Source: Paractinoplanes rishiriensis
Lineage (GTDB): Bacteria > Actinomycetota > Actinomycetes > Mycobacteriales > Micromonosporaceae
Reading direction: 5' to 3'
DNA length: 64,000 nucleotides
Assembly: GCF_016862375.1 (NCBI RefSeq)
Contig: NZ_BOMV01000076.1
Coordinates: forward strand, 120,522-184,521
The notes beneath the pieces were generated by a model that saw nothing but the letters and a program-made list of their open reading frames with translations, was not told where the DNA came from and ran no database searches. Shown here piece by piece: positions 1 through 7,479 of this stretch (position 1 is its first letter; every line of letters begins with the position of its first letter). The position numbers and the translations under genes were made by a program.

Positions 1-396
1 GGCCGGGAGGCGATGCTGGCCATCGGCTGCATCCAGGCGCAGAAGTGCCACACCGACACCTGCCCGACCGGCGTGGCCACCCAGAACCCGTGGCTGACCC
101 GCGGCCTGGACCCGGCGCTCAAGTCGGTCCGCGCCGCCAACTACATCAAGACGCTGCGACGCGACCTGATGAAGGTGGCCGAGGCCTGCGGCGTCGAGCA
201 CCCGGGGCTGATCGACACCGGGTCCGTGGAGATCCTCGACGGCCGGACCGCCGCTACCGGCCTGGACGAGGTTTACGGCTACCGGCCCGGCTGGGGCCTG
301 CCGTCCCGCGCGGACCAGGTCGCGATCGCCGCACTGATGCGCGCCGAGCACCCGCAGGGTGGCAGCGCGCCGCCGTCGCCCTCGGCTGTCGGATAG
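1..396 (+). CDS. FMN-binding glutamate synthase family protein, 3' part only
   Basis: The frame is open from base 1, so the gene begins before the window and only about 131 C-terminal residues are seen. They carry the Cys-x5-Cys-x4-Cys pattern followed by PTGVATQ that in glutamate synthase large subunits binds the [3Fe-4S] cluster beside the FMN domain. The protein ends about 110 residues later with no GXGXG domain, which fits the shorter stand-alone FMN-binding glutamate synthase-like proteins rather than GltB itself. Substrate and partner cannot be told from this fragment. A GntR-type gene follows after 26 bases and probably has its own promoter. Confidence 0.85.
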   Translation, partial: GREAMLAIGCIQAQKCHTDTCPTGVATQNPWLTRGLDPALKSVRAANYIKTLRRDLMKVAEACGVEHPGLIDTGSVEILDGRTAATGLDEVYGYRPGWGLPSRADQVAIAALMRAEHPQGGSAPPSPSAVG

Positions 397-405
397 GCCA
401 CTTGT

Positions 406-411
406 TATAGT
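406..411 (+). promoter_or_regulatory. Candidate -10 box (TATAGT) for the GntR gene
   Basis: TATAGT lies in a locally AT-rich patch 11 bases before the ATG at 423. Transcription from it would start only a few bases before the start codon, so the mRNA would be leaderless or nearly so, in agreement with the lack of a Shine-Dalgarno sequence. No convincing -35 hexamer is visible. Confidence 0.4.
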
Positions 412-422
412 AGAATGCAAAC

Positions 423-785
423 ATGTTGTTCCGCGTTGACGTGGCGGCCACCCAGCCGCTGGCCGATCAGATCGCCGCCCAGGTGCGTGGCGGCATCGTG
501 CGCGGCGAGCTCGCGCCCGGCGAGCGGCTGCCGGCCGCCCGGGAACTGGCCGACGTGCTCGACGTCAACCTGCACACCGTGCTGCGGGCCTACGCGAAGT
601 TGCGCGACGAGGACCTGATCGAGCTCCGGCGCGGCCGGGGCGCGGTGGTTCGCGGTGACGCCGACGCGGCCCGGCTGCGGTTGGTCGAGCTGGCCCGGCA
701 ATTCGTCGGTGAGGCCCGGCGGCAGGGTCTGGGGGACGCGGAGATGCTCGCGATAATGAGGGAGGCGCAGCCGTGCGGGGAGTGA
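423..785 (+). CDS. GntR family transcriptional regulator, YtrA type
   Basis: This 120-residue protein has a GntR winged helix-turn-helix over residues 10-75 (PLADQIAAQVRGGI, then LPAARELADVLDVNLHTVLRAY and a basic wing RRGRGAVV). It then has only a short helical tail of about 40 residues. That size and lack of an effector domain are typical of the YtrA subfamily, which usually represses the membrane-protein genes next to it. The stop overlaps the start of the DUF1648 membrane protein by 13 bases, so the two are translationally coupled. No SD precedes the ATG; a TATAGT box sits 11 bases upstream. Confidence 0.9.
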   Translation: MLFRVDVAATQPLADQIAAQVRGGIVRGELAPGERLPAARELADVLDVNLHTVLRAYAKLRDEDLIELRRGRGAVVRGDADAARLRLVELARQFVGEARRQGLGDAEMLAIMREAQPCGE

Positions 786-1666
786 GGACAGCAGCGGTAC
801 TGATCTGGCTGCCGGTGGTGGTCATCGTGGCGACCTGGGCGGCCTGGTCCGACCGGTTGCCGGAGCGGATGGGCACACACTGGAACGGTTTCGGCGCGCC
901 CGACCGGTACAGCTCGGCCACCTGGTTCGGGGTGACGCTCCTGGTGATCGCCGTCGCCGCGGGCGTGGCCGGCGTGTTTGTCGCGGGGCGCTCCCGCCTG
1001 CTGACCGGAGTGGCCGGTGCCGTCACCGGCGGGACAGCCGGCATCTGGCTGTCGACCGCCGAGGCCGCCCTGTCCGACGGCCGGCTCGGCTGGCGCTTCG
1101 TCTACTTCGTCGCCGGCCTGGGCTGGGGCGCCCTCGTCGCCGCGGTGGCCGGACCGTCCGCCAGCCCGGTCCGGCCGGCGCCGCAGGGCGTCGATCCGCT
1201 CGACCTGGCACCCACCGAGCGGGCTGCGTTCAGCACCACCCTGCGCGCCCCGCTGATCATGGCGGTCACGCTGGTCGCGGCGCTGCCGATCGCGGTCTTC
1301 GCCGCCCTCGCCCAGCCCGTGTTGTGGCCGGTCCTGGCCGTGGTGCTGGCAGCCGGGCTGATGTTCGGCCGGATCCGGGTCACCGCCGACACCCGCGGCC
1401 TGCGCGTGGTGGCCGGCCTGATCGGGGTGCCGGTGAAGCGCATCCCGCTGTCCGACATCACCGGCGTCGAGGTCGCCGACATCAACCCGCTGGAGTGGGG
1501 CGGCTGGGGCTACCGGGTCATCCCCGGCCGCACCGCGCTGGTCCTGCGCGCCGGCCCCGGCCTGGTGCTCCACCTGCGCGGCGGCCGCCGGTTCGCGGTC
1601 ACCATGGACGACCCGCGCACCCCGGCCGCACTGCTTACCGCCCTGCAGGCCCGAGCGACCGGCTGA
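773..1666 (+). CDS. DUF1648 domain membrane protein
   Basis: The 297-residue protein starts at GTG with GGGAGG seven bases upstream, overlapping the gntR gene by 13 bases. The N-terminus has a hydrophobic helix, then the DUF1648 signature (LPERMGTHWNGFGAPDRY, about residues 28-45), which in this family sits between the first two membrane helices. Further hydrophobic segments lie near residues 50-67, 78-94, 105-122, 160-178 and 184-198. The C-terminal third looks like a soluble PH-like beta domain (RIRVTADTRGLRVV onwards). Pairing with a YtrA regulator is common for this family; its physiological role is unknown. Confidence 0.85.
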   Translation: MRGVRTAAVLIWLPVVVIVATWAAWSDRLPERMGTHWNGFGAPDRYSSATWFGVTLLVIAVAAGVAGVFVAGRSRLLTGVAGAVTGGTAGIWLSTAEAALSDGRLGWRFVYFVAGLGWGALVAAVAGPSASPVRPAPQGVDPLDLAPTERAAFSTTLRAPLIMAVTLVAALPIAVFAALAQPVLWPVLAVVLAAGLMFGRIRVTADTRGLRVVAGLIGVPVKRIPLSDITGVEVADINPLEWGGWGYRVIPGRTALVLRAGPGLVLHLRGGRRFAVTMDDPRTPAALLTALQARATG

Positions 1667-1809
1667 GGTCGCACGGTGCGCTGATGCGAACTCAGCCGCG
1701 AGGCCGGCGGCGTGCGAACTTCACCAGCTTCCGGACGGTAGTCAAGATGACTCTTGCCTAGTAGGCGCAAGACGAGGTAGAGCTGGTAGAAGCACTGCGA
1801 AGGAGAGGC

Positions 1810-2061
1810 ATGAACGACATCCTCGAGCAGACCGAGACCGGCCGCGAGATCGCCCGCAGAAACCGCGAAGAAGGTCGCGAAGAAGGTCGGGAAGAAGGTC
1901 GGGAAGAAGGTCACGTCGACTTGATGCGGGCCGCGCTCCAAGCCGCCTACGGCGACATCACCGACCTCGACGAGCTCGCCCGGCGGCTGGCCGACCGCGA
2001 CCACAGCGGCAACATCGCCCGCATCGTCGCCGGCGCGACACTGGACGACCTGCGCGCCTGA
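1810..2061 (+). CDS. Small charged protein resembling the tail of Rpn/PD-(D/E)XK nucleases
   Basis: An 83-residue ORF with a good SD (aaggagag) begins MNDILEQTETGREIAR and then runs through REEG repeats encoded by tandem 12-base units, followed by a helical segment with DLDELARRLADRD. This pattern (ILEQTE..GRE, a run of REEG, then a short helical tail) is what one sees at the C-terminus of Rpn-like and transposase-associated PD-(D/E)XK proteins. The nuclease domain is absent, so this is either a free-standing small coiled-coil protein or a leftover 3' piece that has acquired a start. Function unknown. Confidence 0.55.
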   Translation: MNDILEQTETGREIARRNREEGREEGREEGREEGHVDLMRAALQAAYGDITDLDELARRLADRDHSGNIARIVAGATLDDLRA

Positions 2062-2070
2062 GTTCTGCAT

Positions 2071-2964
2071 TCACCGACCGCGGCGCCACTGGGCCGGCGT
2101 TATCTCGTGGCCGGCCCGGAACCTCTTGATGAAGTAGCTGACGTCCGGGTATCCGACCCGGCGGCTGATTGCGGCCACCGTCAGGTCGGTGCCGGTGAGC
2201 AGCCAGCGGGCCTCCTGCAGGCGGCGTTCGGTCAGCCACTGCTGCACCGTGCGGCCGGTCTTGCGGCGTACCACCGTGGTCAGGTGGCCCGCGGTCAGAG
2301 CCAGTTCGGCCGCCACGTCGGTCAGTGAGATCGGCTCGTGGTAGCGCCGTTCGATCACGTCGAAGACCGCGGCCAGCAGCGGCTCGTCGGCCGAGCGCAA
2401 CTCGCCGGCCACGTCGGTGGACAGCCGGGACAGGGCCACCAGCAGCAGGGTCAGGTGGGCCAACGCCGCCTCCTGGTGGCCGTCGCGGCGGTTCCGCAAC
2501 TCGGCGTCCAGCGCGGTGAACCGGGCCAGCCAGTCGTCGCGTTCGGCCGCCGGGATCTGCAGGCGCTGGGCGCGGTCGGCGCCGCGGGCGAACGGGAACA
2601 GCAACGGGTGCGAGCGCCAGGCCGCCTGGCCCCGGGCCACCTCGGCCGGGAAGAACACCACCCAGCCCTCGGTGACCGGCTGCGGCGCCGACACCACCTG
2701 ACCGGGCGTGATGACGAACAGGTCACCCTCGGCGACCGGCCAGTCGCGCCCGTCGATCCGCACCGGCCGGCCGTCCGCGCGGTGGGCGTAGAACAGGACG
2801 AGGAAGTCGTGGGCGTGCGGCCGGCGCTCGGCCACCGAGTCGTGCGGCAGGTGCACGGCCACCACCGGCGCGGCTCCGGGGACTCGGTCGAAGCCGACCC
2901 TGGGCACCGAAGATTGTCGCATCAGGCCCACGGATCGGCCATTGCTCGGGTCACCACCGTGCAT
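2071..2964 (-). CDS. AraC family transcriptional regulator
   Basis: A 297-residue regulator with an N-terminal cupin-like sensor domain (about residues 20-160; HDSVAERRPHAHDF and a typical GDLFVITPGQVV strand) and a C-terminal pair of AraC helix-turn-helix motifs (about 205-295; ISLTDVAAELALTAGHLTTVVRRKTGRT, then LTVAAISRRVGYPDVSYFIKRF). The ligand is unknown. No SD precedes the ATG; on the minus strand TACGCT lies 7 bases before it, so translation could be leaderless. It is divergent from the methyltransferase at 3012, 47 bases away, which is a candidate target. A second in-frame Met at residue 15 is an alternative start. Confidence 0.88.
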   Translation of the reverse strand: MHGGDPSNGRSVGLMRQSSVPRVGFDRVPGAAPVVAVHLPHDSVAERRPHAHDFLVLFYAHRADGRPVRIDGRDWPVAEGDLFVITPGQVVSAPQPVTEGWVVFFPAEVARGQAAWRSHPLLFPFARGADRAQRLQIPAAERDDWLARFTALDAELRNRRDGHQEAALAHLTLLLVALSRLSTDVAGELRSADEPLLAAVFDVIERRYHEPISLTDVAAELALTAGHLTTVVRRKTGRTVQQWLTERRLQEARWLLTGTDLTVAAISRRVGYPDVSYFIKRFRAGHEITPAQWRRGR

Positions 2965-3011
2965 GACGCTGAGCGTACGGCCAAATTTTGTCTGATGAAG
3001 GAGTGCGCGAG

Positions 3012-3581
3012 ATGACCGGGCACACCCACTACCTGCCCGCGATGGGCAAGCACTGGATGCTGTTCCTGTACGACCCGTTCACCCGTCTCCTCGGCGCCGG
3101 CAAGGTGCACGGCGAGCTGCTCGACCGGGCCGCCGTCCAGCCCGGCCACCGGGTGCTGGAGATCGGCTGCGGCACCGGAAATCTGCTGGTCGCGCTCGGG
3201 AAGCGGGGCGTGGCAGTGGACGCGGTGGGCATCGACCCGGACCCGGCCGCGCTGCGCCGGGCGCGCCGCAAGACCGGGAACGTGCGGTTCGAGCAGGCGT
3301 TCGCGGGGGAGTTGCCGCTGCCGGACGCGAGCGTGGACCGGGTGCTGTCCGCGTTCATGCTGCACCACCTCGACGCCACCGAGGAGGCGCGGGCCATGCG
3401 CGAGGTCCACCGGGTGCTGCGGCCGGGCGGCGAACTGCACGCCGTGGACCTGGCCGTCAACGACCCCGGCAAGCTGTTGGGGCTGATGCGCGACGCCGGC
3501 CTGACCGGTCCGGCCGAGAACGGTCGCGGCCGTCGCCCCGGTCCGCTCGGCAGCTATGTCTTCTACCGCGCCTCGCGCTGA
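3012..3581 (+). CDS. Class I SAM-dependent methyltransferase
   Basis: The ATG at 3012 is preferred over the upstream TTG because AAGGAG lies 8 bases before it. The 189-residue product has motif I (VLEIGCGTGNLL, about residues 46-57), the acidic motif II (GIDPDPAALRRAR) and the post-I/III strands (DRVLSAFMLHHL, LRPGGELHAVDL), so it should bind S-adenosylmethionine and belongs to the Methyltransf_11/25 group; substrate unknown. The segment between the LRPGGEL strand and the C-terminal YVFYRASR is shorter than in relatives I recall, possibly a natural trimming. Its 3' end overlaps the convergent methyltransferase gene by 19 bases. Confidence 0.85.
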   Translation: MTGHTHYLPAMGKHWMLFLYDPFTRLLGAGKVHGELLDRAAVQPGHRVLEIGCGTGNLLVALGKRGVAVDAVGIDPDPAALRRARRKTGNVRFEQAFAGELPLPDASVDRVLSAFMLHHLDATEEARAMREVHRVLRPGGELHAVDLAVNDPGKLLGLMRDAGLTGPAENGRGRRPGPLGSYVFYRASR

Positions 3582-4306
3582 GTCGCCGAGGCCACAAAGA
3601 TCGGCAGGTAGACGAGCAGCCGGCCGGTCTCCGCGCGCCGGGTCTGCTCGCCGAGCCACCGTTCGGCCTCGACGCCGCCGATCGCGCCCCGTTCGACCGC
3701 GACCTCGGCGTGCTTGGCCAGCAGCGGCAGAAAACCGGCCTCGGTGAAGATCGCGGTGTGCACCTCCACCTCCGCTTCGCGAAAACCCACAGTCAAAAGC
3801 AGATTGCGGTACGCGCGGGCAATGCGCGGATGGGGCATCCCGTCGGCCCGCGCGTGCACGATGCGGCGGGTCAGGTCGCCGAGATCGGAGTCGATGACGA
3901 TCGTGTCCCAGTCCTGCCCGAGCAGCACGATCCGGCCGCCGGGAGCGAGCACGCGGCGGGCCTCGGCCAGCGCGGCGCCGGGATCGGGCAGCACGTGGAA
4001 GACCTTGTCGGCGCGGTAGCCGTGCGCCGCGCCGTCGCGCACCGGCAGATCCGTCGCGTCGGCAGCGCGTACATCTATGCCTGGAAATCTTTTCTCAGCG
4101 GCGGCCAGCATCACCGGATCCGGGTCCACGCCGATCGCGTGCGGACCGAGTTCGAATACCGCGCGGCCGGTCCCGCAGCCGACGTCGATCACGGTGCCGC
4201 CCTTCGGCAGGCGCAGCAGGTCATAACTGCGTGCCCGCAACGCCGTGGCGTCGGGCGTGGACTCGGCGGTGTCCAGGGCGCGGATCAGGGCTTCGGTGTC
4301 GAGCAT
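3563..4306 (-). CDS. Class I SAM-dependent methyltransferase, MerR-linked
   Basis: The frame is open far upstream, but the real start is the ATG at 4306 (MLDTEALIRALD), giving 247 residues. Motif I is TVIDVGCGTGRAVFEL (about 40-55), motif II GVDPDPVMLAAAEKRF, then a DLPVRDGAAHGYRADKVFHVL strand and LAPGGRIVLLGQDWDT, as in the UbiE/COQ5-like Methyltransf_11 family; substrate unknown. No SD is visible and the gene may be leaderless. It diverges from the merR gene across 48 bases holding one near-perfect palindrome, so it is the likely target of that regulator. Confidence 0.88.
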   Translation of the reverse strand: MLDTEALIRALDTAESTPDATALRARSYDLLRLPKGGTVIDVGCGTGRAVFELGPHAIGVDPDPVMLAAAEKRFPGIDVRAADATDLPVRDGAAHGYRADKVFHVLPDPGAALAEARRVLAPGGRIVLLGQDWDTIVIDSDLGDLTRRIVHARADGMPHPRIARAYRNLLLTVGFREAEVEVHTAIFTEAGFLPLLAKHAEVAVERGAIGGVEAERWLGEQTRRAETGRLLVYLPIFVASATQREAR

Positions 4307-4319
4307 GCACCCGACTATC

Positions 4320-4343
4320 TGACTTAAGGTCGACCTGAAGTCA
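4320..4343. promoter_or_regulatory. MerR-type operator between divergent methyltransferase and merR genes
   Basis: Twenty-four bases form an inverted repeat with 12-base half-sites TGACTTAAGGTC and GACCTGAAGTCA, which differ from perfect symmetry at a single position. MerR-family activators bind such dyads between the promoter elements, and this one lies in the only 48 bases separating the two divergent start codons. It most likely controls both genes. Confidence 0.7.
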
Positions 4344-4354
4344 AGGAGGGCGAC

Positions 4355-4738
4355 GTGGAGTACTCCATCGGCGAGCTGGCCGCCCGCTTCGGCCTGGCCA
4401 CGCACGTTTTGCGGCATTGGGAGGACATGGGGCTGCTTTCTCCCGCCCGGCGGGTGGCCGGCCGGCGGGTGTACGGTGCGGCGGACGTTCCCCGGGTGGC
4501 CGAGATCCTGCTGGCCAAGGACGCGGGTTTCAGCCTGGAGCAGGTACGCGAGCTGATCACCGCCCCGGACCGGAAGCGCCGCCGCCAGCTGATGCAGGAC
4601 CATCTGACCCAGGTACGCGAGCGGATCGCCCGCCTGGAGCAGTCCGCGACGATGCTGGAGCACGGACTGCGCTGCCCCCACCCGGACTACCGCGAATGCC
4701 CCCGGTTCCAGGAGCTGGCCCTGTCCCAGCAGGCCTGA
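4355..4738 (+). CDS. MerR family transcriptional regulator
   Basis: A 127-residue regulator starting at GTG with AAGGAGG 5 bases upstream. The N-terminal winged helix (MEYSIGELAARFGLATHVLRH, then GRRVYGAADVPRVAEI) is followed by a long dimerisation helix (DRKRRRQLMQDHLTQVRERIARLEQS). The tail contains LRCPHPDYRECPRFQEL with two cysteines, a pattern of one MerR subgroup with a short effector region; whether it binds a metal or thiol ligand is not known. It probably autoregulates and controls the divergent methyltransferase through the dyad at 4320-4343. Confidence 0.92.
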   Translation: MEYSIGELAARFGLATHVLRHWEDMGLLSPARRVAGRRVYGAADVPRVAEILLAKDAGFSLEQVRELITAPDRKRRRQLMQDHLTQVRERIARLEQSATMLEHGLRCPHPDYRECPRFQELALSQQA

Positions 4739-4753
4739 CCCCGCCTGACTTGC

Positions 4754-4767
4754 CGAAAACGTTTTCG
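4754..4767. promoter_or_regulatory. Palindrome CGAAAACGTTTTCG upstream of the CBM2 metalloprotease gene
   Basis: A perfect 14-base palindrome (CCGAAAACGTTTTCGT with flanks) lies 157 bases before the metalloprotease start. The same CCGAAAA-N2-TTTTCGG layout occurs upstream of the convergent secreted-protein gene at 7324-7339. Such A/T-armed dyads with a central CG resemble LacI/GalR-family operators. No regulator gene of that family is in the window. Confidence 0.6.
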
Positions 4768-4924
4768 TGCGCGATCGTGGCTGGTGCCATCGAGATAAGT
4801 CGATGTCGCCGCGCGGGTGTTGACGCCGGGACGGCTGACGCGGGGTGGGGCCCGGAGTCGGCTCGAGGCACTTTCGGTGCCGGCCGCCCACACCATCACG
4901 GCCTCTTCCCCCCAAGGAGGCGAG

Positions 4925-6058
4925 ATGCTTCATCGAGCACGCCGCACATCCCTCACCGCGGCCGCGCTGGTCGCGGCCGTTGCCGGCGCGGCAGCTGCCA
5001 CCGCCACCGCCGCGGCCCAGGCGGCCGCGGCCGGCTGCAGCGTCACCTACACGGTTGGCTCGCAGTGGTCGGGTGGCTTCGGCGCCAACGTCACGGTGAC
5101 CAACCTTGGCGACGCGCTCAGCGGCTGGACCGTGCGCTGGTCGTTCACCGCCGGCCAGACCGTGACGCAGGCCTGGAACGCGACCGCGACCCAGAGCGGC
5201 ACCACGGTCACCGCGGTCAACGCCGCATGGAACGGCGGCCTGGCCACCAACGGCGCGGTGTCGTTCGGCTTCAACGGCTCGTGGAACAACGCGTCGAACC
5301 CGGCGCCGGCCAGCTTCACGCTCAACGGCGTGGCCTGCACCGGCACGGCGGCGCCGACCACTGGGCCGACCACCGGGCCGACCACTGGGCCGACCACTTC
5401 CCCCACCACCGCGCCCACCACCTCCCCGACGACGGCGCCGACCACGCAGCCGACCTCCGCGCCGCAGACTCCCCCCAACGGGACCGTCCGGGTCTACTGG
5501 CTCAAGCCCACCGATGTGGCGTTCGACCAGCGCTACGTCGACGGCATCGCGGGCGTGATGCGCGAGTCGCAGCGGTACTACCAGCAGGAGTTGGGCAAGA
5601 CCTTCAAGCTCAACAACCCGGTCGTCGAGGTCGTCAACGGCGACCACCCCCGGTCCTGGTACGAGAACACCCCCAACGGCAACGAGTGCTACTGGTGGGT
5701 GGTCTTCAACATGCAGCAGGAACTGATGCGCAAGCTGGGCCTGCGTGCACCGGACAGCCGCTGGATCAACGTCGGCGAGATCAGCGCCGAGGCGTCCTGC
5801 TCGGGCGGCGGCGGTGGCGGCGGCTGGGTCATCCTCAGCGGCCACGACGCCGACGGCGCGGCCGGCATCGGCGGCAACATGAACCGCTGGTACGGCGGCA
5901 TGGTGCACGAGCTGGGCCACGCCTTCGGCCTGCCGGACTCGAGTTCGACCGACGGCACCCCGATGTCCGCGTCGTTCTACAGCTACCCGAACACGCATTT
6001 CAGCCAGGCCCAGAAGAACAACATCCTGAACGGCCCGTACGGCAGTTTCCTGTCCTGA
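4925..6058 (+). CDS. Secreted zinc metalloprotease with N-terminal CBM2
   Basis: The ATG at 4925 follows AAGGAGG by 4 bases and opens a classical signal peptide (RARR, then an Ala/Val-rich core to about residue 35). Residues about 37-138 form a family 2 carbohydrate-binding module (CSVTYTVGSQWSGGFGANVTV, with conserved Trp residues and flanking Cys). A Thr/Pro linker (139-180) leads to a domain with HELGHAFGLPD at 328-338, the extended metzincin zinc site with its catalytic Glu. The enzyme is exported and probably held on cellulose or chitin while cutting protein; the substrate is unknown. The 377-residue gene ends at a strong hairpin terminator. Confidence 0.85.
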   Translation: MLHRARRTSLTAAALVAAVAGAAAATATAAAQAAAAGCSVTYTVGSQWSGGFGANVTVTNLGDALSGWTVRWSFTAGQTVTQAWNATATQSGTTVTAVNAAWNGGLATNGAVSFGFNGSWNNASNPAPASFTLNGVACTGTAAPTTGPTTGPTTGPTTSPTTAPTTSPTTAPTTQPTSAPQTPPNGTVRVYWLKPTDVAFDQRYVDGIAGVMRESQRYYQQELGKTFKLNNPVVEVVNGDHPRSWYENTPNGNECYWWVVFNMQQELMRKLGLRAPDSRWINVGEISAEASCSGGGGGGGWVILSGHDADGAAGIGGNMNRWYGGMVHELGHAFGLPDSSSTDGTPMSASFYSYPNTHFSQAQKNNILNGPYGSFLS

Positions 6059-6063
6059 GAGAA

Positions 6064-6101
6064 ACCCGGCTGGTGCGCATCCGCGCGCGCACCAGCCGGG
6101 T
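6064..6101. terminator. Hairpin terminator after the metalloprotease gene
   Basis: A perfect 15-base stem (ACCCGGCTGGTGCGC and its complement) with an 8-base loop begins 5 bases after the stop. There is no T tract, as is usual in actinomycetes. It lies between convergent genes and could serve both. The following stretch to 6314 shows no credible gene. Confidence 0.8.
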
Positions 6102-6314
6102 CAGCTCGGCGCCGGCGTTTCCGGTCGGCCGGGCCAGGACGTGGTGGTGGCCGGTCAGCGCCGGGATCATCGGGCTCCAGGAGCCACCTGAAGCCTCGGA
6201 TCCGTGGATGAGGAGTAGCGGGCAACTGCCGCGAGCCCTCGCGCAGCATGTGCATTCCGTACTCGCTCATTCCGGATATTCCCAGCGCTGCCGGCCACCG
6301 GTCTTGGACGCGGG

Positions 6315-7289
6315 TCAGCGCGCGATGCGGGCGCTCCAGTGGTTGTTCGGGCTGTCCATCGCGAAGGTCAGTTTCGGGCACTGGAAGTTGCTGCCGGGCG
6401 GCGGCGGGTTCCCGTACGAGTACGAGTTGGCGGACGTCGCCAGTGCCCAGGTGCCGTTCAGCTTGACCTGGATGGAGCTCGCGTCGAACGACTGGCCGGC
6501 CATGTCGGTGCAGTAGTAGCCGGCGCCCGTGGACGGTTCCACGTCGCTGTAGATCTCGAACATGTTCCAGCCGAACCACGTCTCGCCCAGGTCGTATGTG
6601 CCGGAACTGGTGTAGAAGGTCTCGTACGCGTTCGTCTGGTAGTTGAACAGGTACGCGGTCCAGGCATTGGTGGCTGCGTCCGTCTTGCTCACTTCGAAGG
6701 TGTACGCGGGCAGCCCGTTCACCGTGGTCGTGTACTTCGACAGGAAGCTGCTGTTGATCGCGATGGCCTTGCCGACCCCCGCGTTGCCGCCGCACCAGTC
6801 CCAGGCCCAGACCAGCGGGCCGGACGGCGTGTAGGCGGTGGTGATCTCGATGCAGGCGCCACCCGGGCTCAGCGAGGTCGGCGAATAGATGTACTCGCCG
6901 CCGCGGGTGGTGGTGCCGGCGCCAGTCAGCACGCTGAGGGTGCCTCGGATGCCCTGGGCCTGCGGCTGGCTGAACGCGGTGCCCCACGCGGTGTGCAGGG
7001 TCTCAGCGGCCAGGCTGTTCCGGGCGGCCGCGACGCGCTGCTCGGTCAGCTCCCTGAAGCGGGTGGCTGCCCCGCCGGCCAGCTTGGCGGCGGCCTCCCC
7101 GGTCAGTCCGGGCACCTCGCCGCGGACGGGGGCGCCGGGTTGGCCGGGAGCCGGTGCGGCGGGGCGGAGGGCGGCCGGGGCGGCCGGTTGCTCGGCGGCC
7201 GAGGCGGCGCCCGCCGCCGCGACGATTGCGGTCAGCCCAACGCCGATGGTGGCCAGCTGTACCCAACGCCGTCCGGTGCGGAGATTCAT
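6315..7289 (-). CDS. Secreted protein of unrecognised family
   Basis: I do not recognise this 324-residue protein. The ATG at 7289 (AGGGAG 9 bases upstream) is preferred to the GTG three codons earlier. A signal peptide with a hydrophobic core (VQLATIGVGLTAIVAAAGAA) ends at about residue 33, then comes an Ala/Pro-rich stretch and a helical segment. From about residue 110 to the end is a beta-rich domain with many aromatic residues and paired Cys (WAWDWCGG, YYCTDMAG, FQCPKLTF), like an extracellular binding or lectin-like fold. A TTGACA-17-TATGGT promoter overlain by a palindrome precedes it. That palindrome is shared with the metalloprotease gene, so the two are probably induced together. Confidence 0.75.
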   Translation of the reverse strand: MNLRTGRRWVQLATIGVGLTAIVAAAGAASAAEQPAAPAALRPAAPAPGQPGAPVRGEVPGLTGEAAAKLAGGAATRFRELTEQRVAAARNSLAAETLHTAWGTAFSQPQAQGIRGTLSVLTGAGTTTRGGEYIYSPTSLSPGGACIEITTAYTPSGPLVWAWDWCGGNAGVGKAIAINSSFLSKYTTTVNGLPAYTFEVSKTDAATNAWTAYLFNYQTNAYETFYTSSGTYDLGETWFGWNMFEIYSDVEPSTGAGYYCTDMAGQSFDASSIQVKLNGTWALATSANSYSYGNPPPPGSNFQCPKLTFAMDSPNNHWSARIAR

Positions 7290-7323
7290 GACATTCACTC
7301 CCTAACGGTTCCGTCCCAGCGGC

Positions 7324-7339
7324 CCGAAAACCTTTTCGG
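7324..7339. promoter_or_regulatory. Palindrome CCGAAAA-N2-TTTTCGG at the start site of the secreted-protein gene
   Basis: Seven-base arms CCGAAAA and TTTTCGG are separated by two bases. On the minus strand the site begins directly after the -10 box, so a bound repressor would cover the transcription start. It matches the palindrome at 4754-4767 upstream of the metalloprotease gene. Confidence 0.6.
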
Positions 7340-7368
7340 ACCATAATATTGATGGACGTCACTGTCAA
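7340..7368 (-). promoter_or_regulatory. Promoter TTGACA-N17-TATGGT for the secreted-protein gene
   Basis: On the minus strand a consensus -35 (TTGACA, 7368-7363) is followed after exactly 17 bases by TATGGT (7345-7340). This is one of the best sigma-70-type promoters in the window. The operator-like palindrome abuts its downstream end. Confidence 0.6.
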
Positions 7369-7479
7369 TTGGGAAGAAATGCGATCATGCAATTTGCAAC
7401 TAAGTGCGATCAAACGATTACTCTGTGAAACTGTGGCCCAGCGGGGGAGAGGAAGGATCCGCCGGCAGAGAGGGCCATC

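Noticed and set aside
4307..5998. Upstream extension of the minus-strand methyltransferase frame to an 811-codon ORF
   Set aside because: The extension covers merR and the metalloprotease gene in antisense and has low-complexity Gly/Arg content; the true start is the ATG at 4306.
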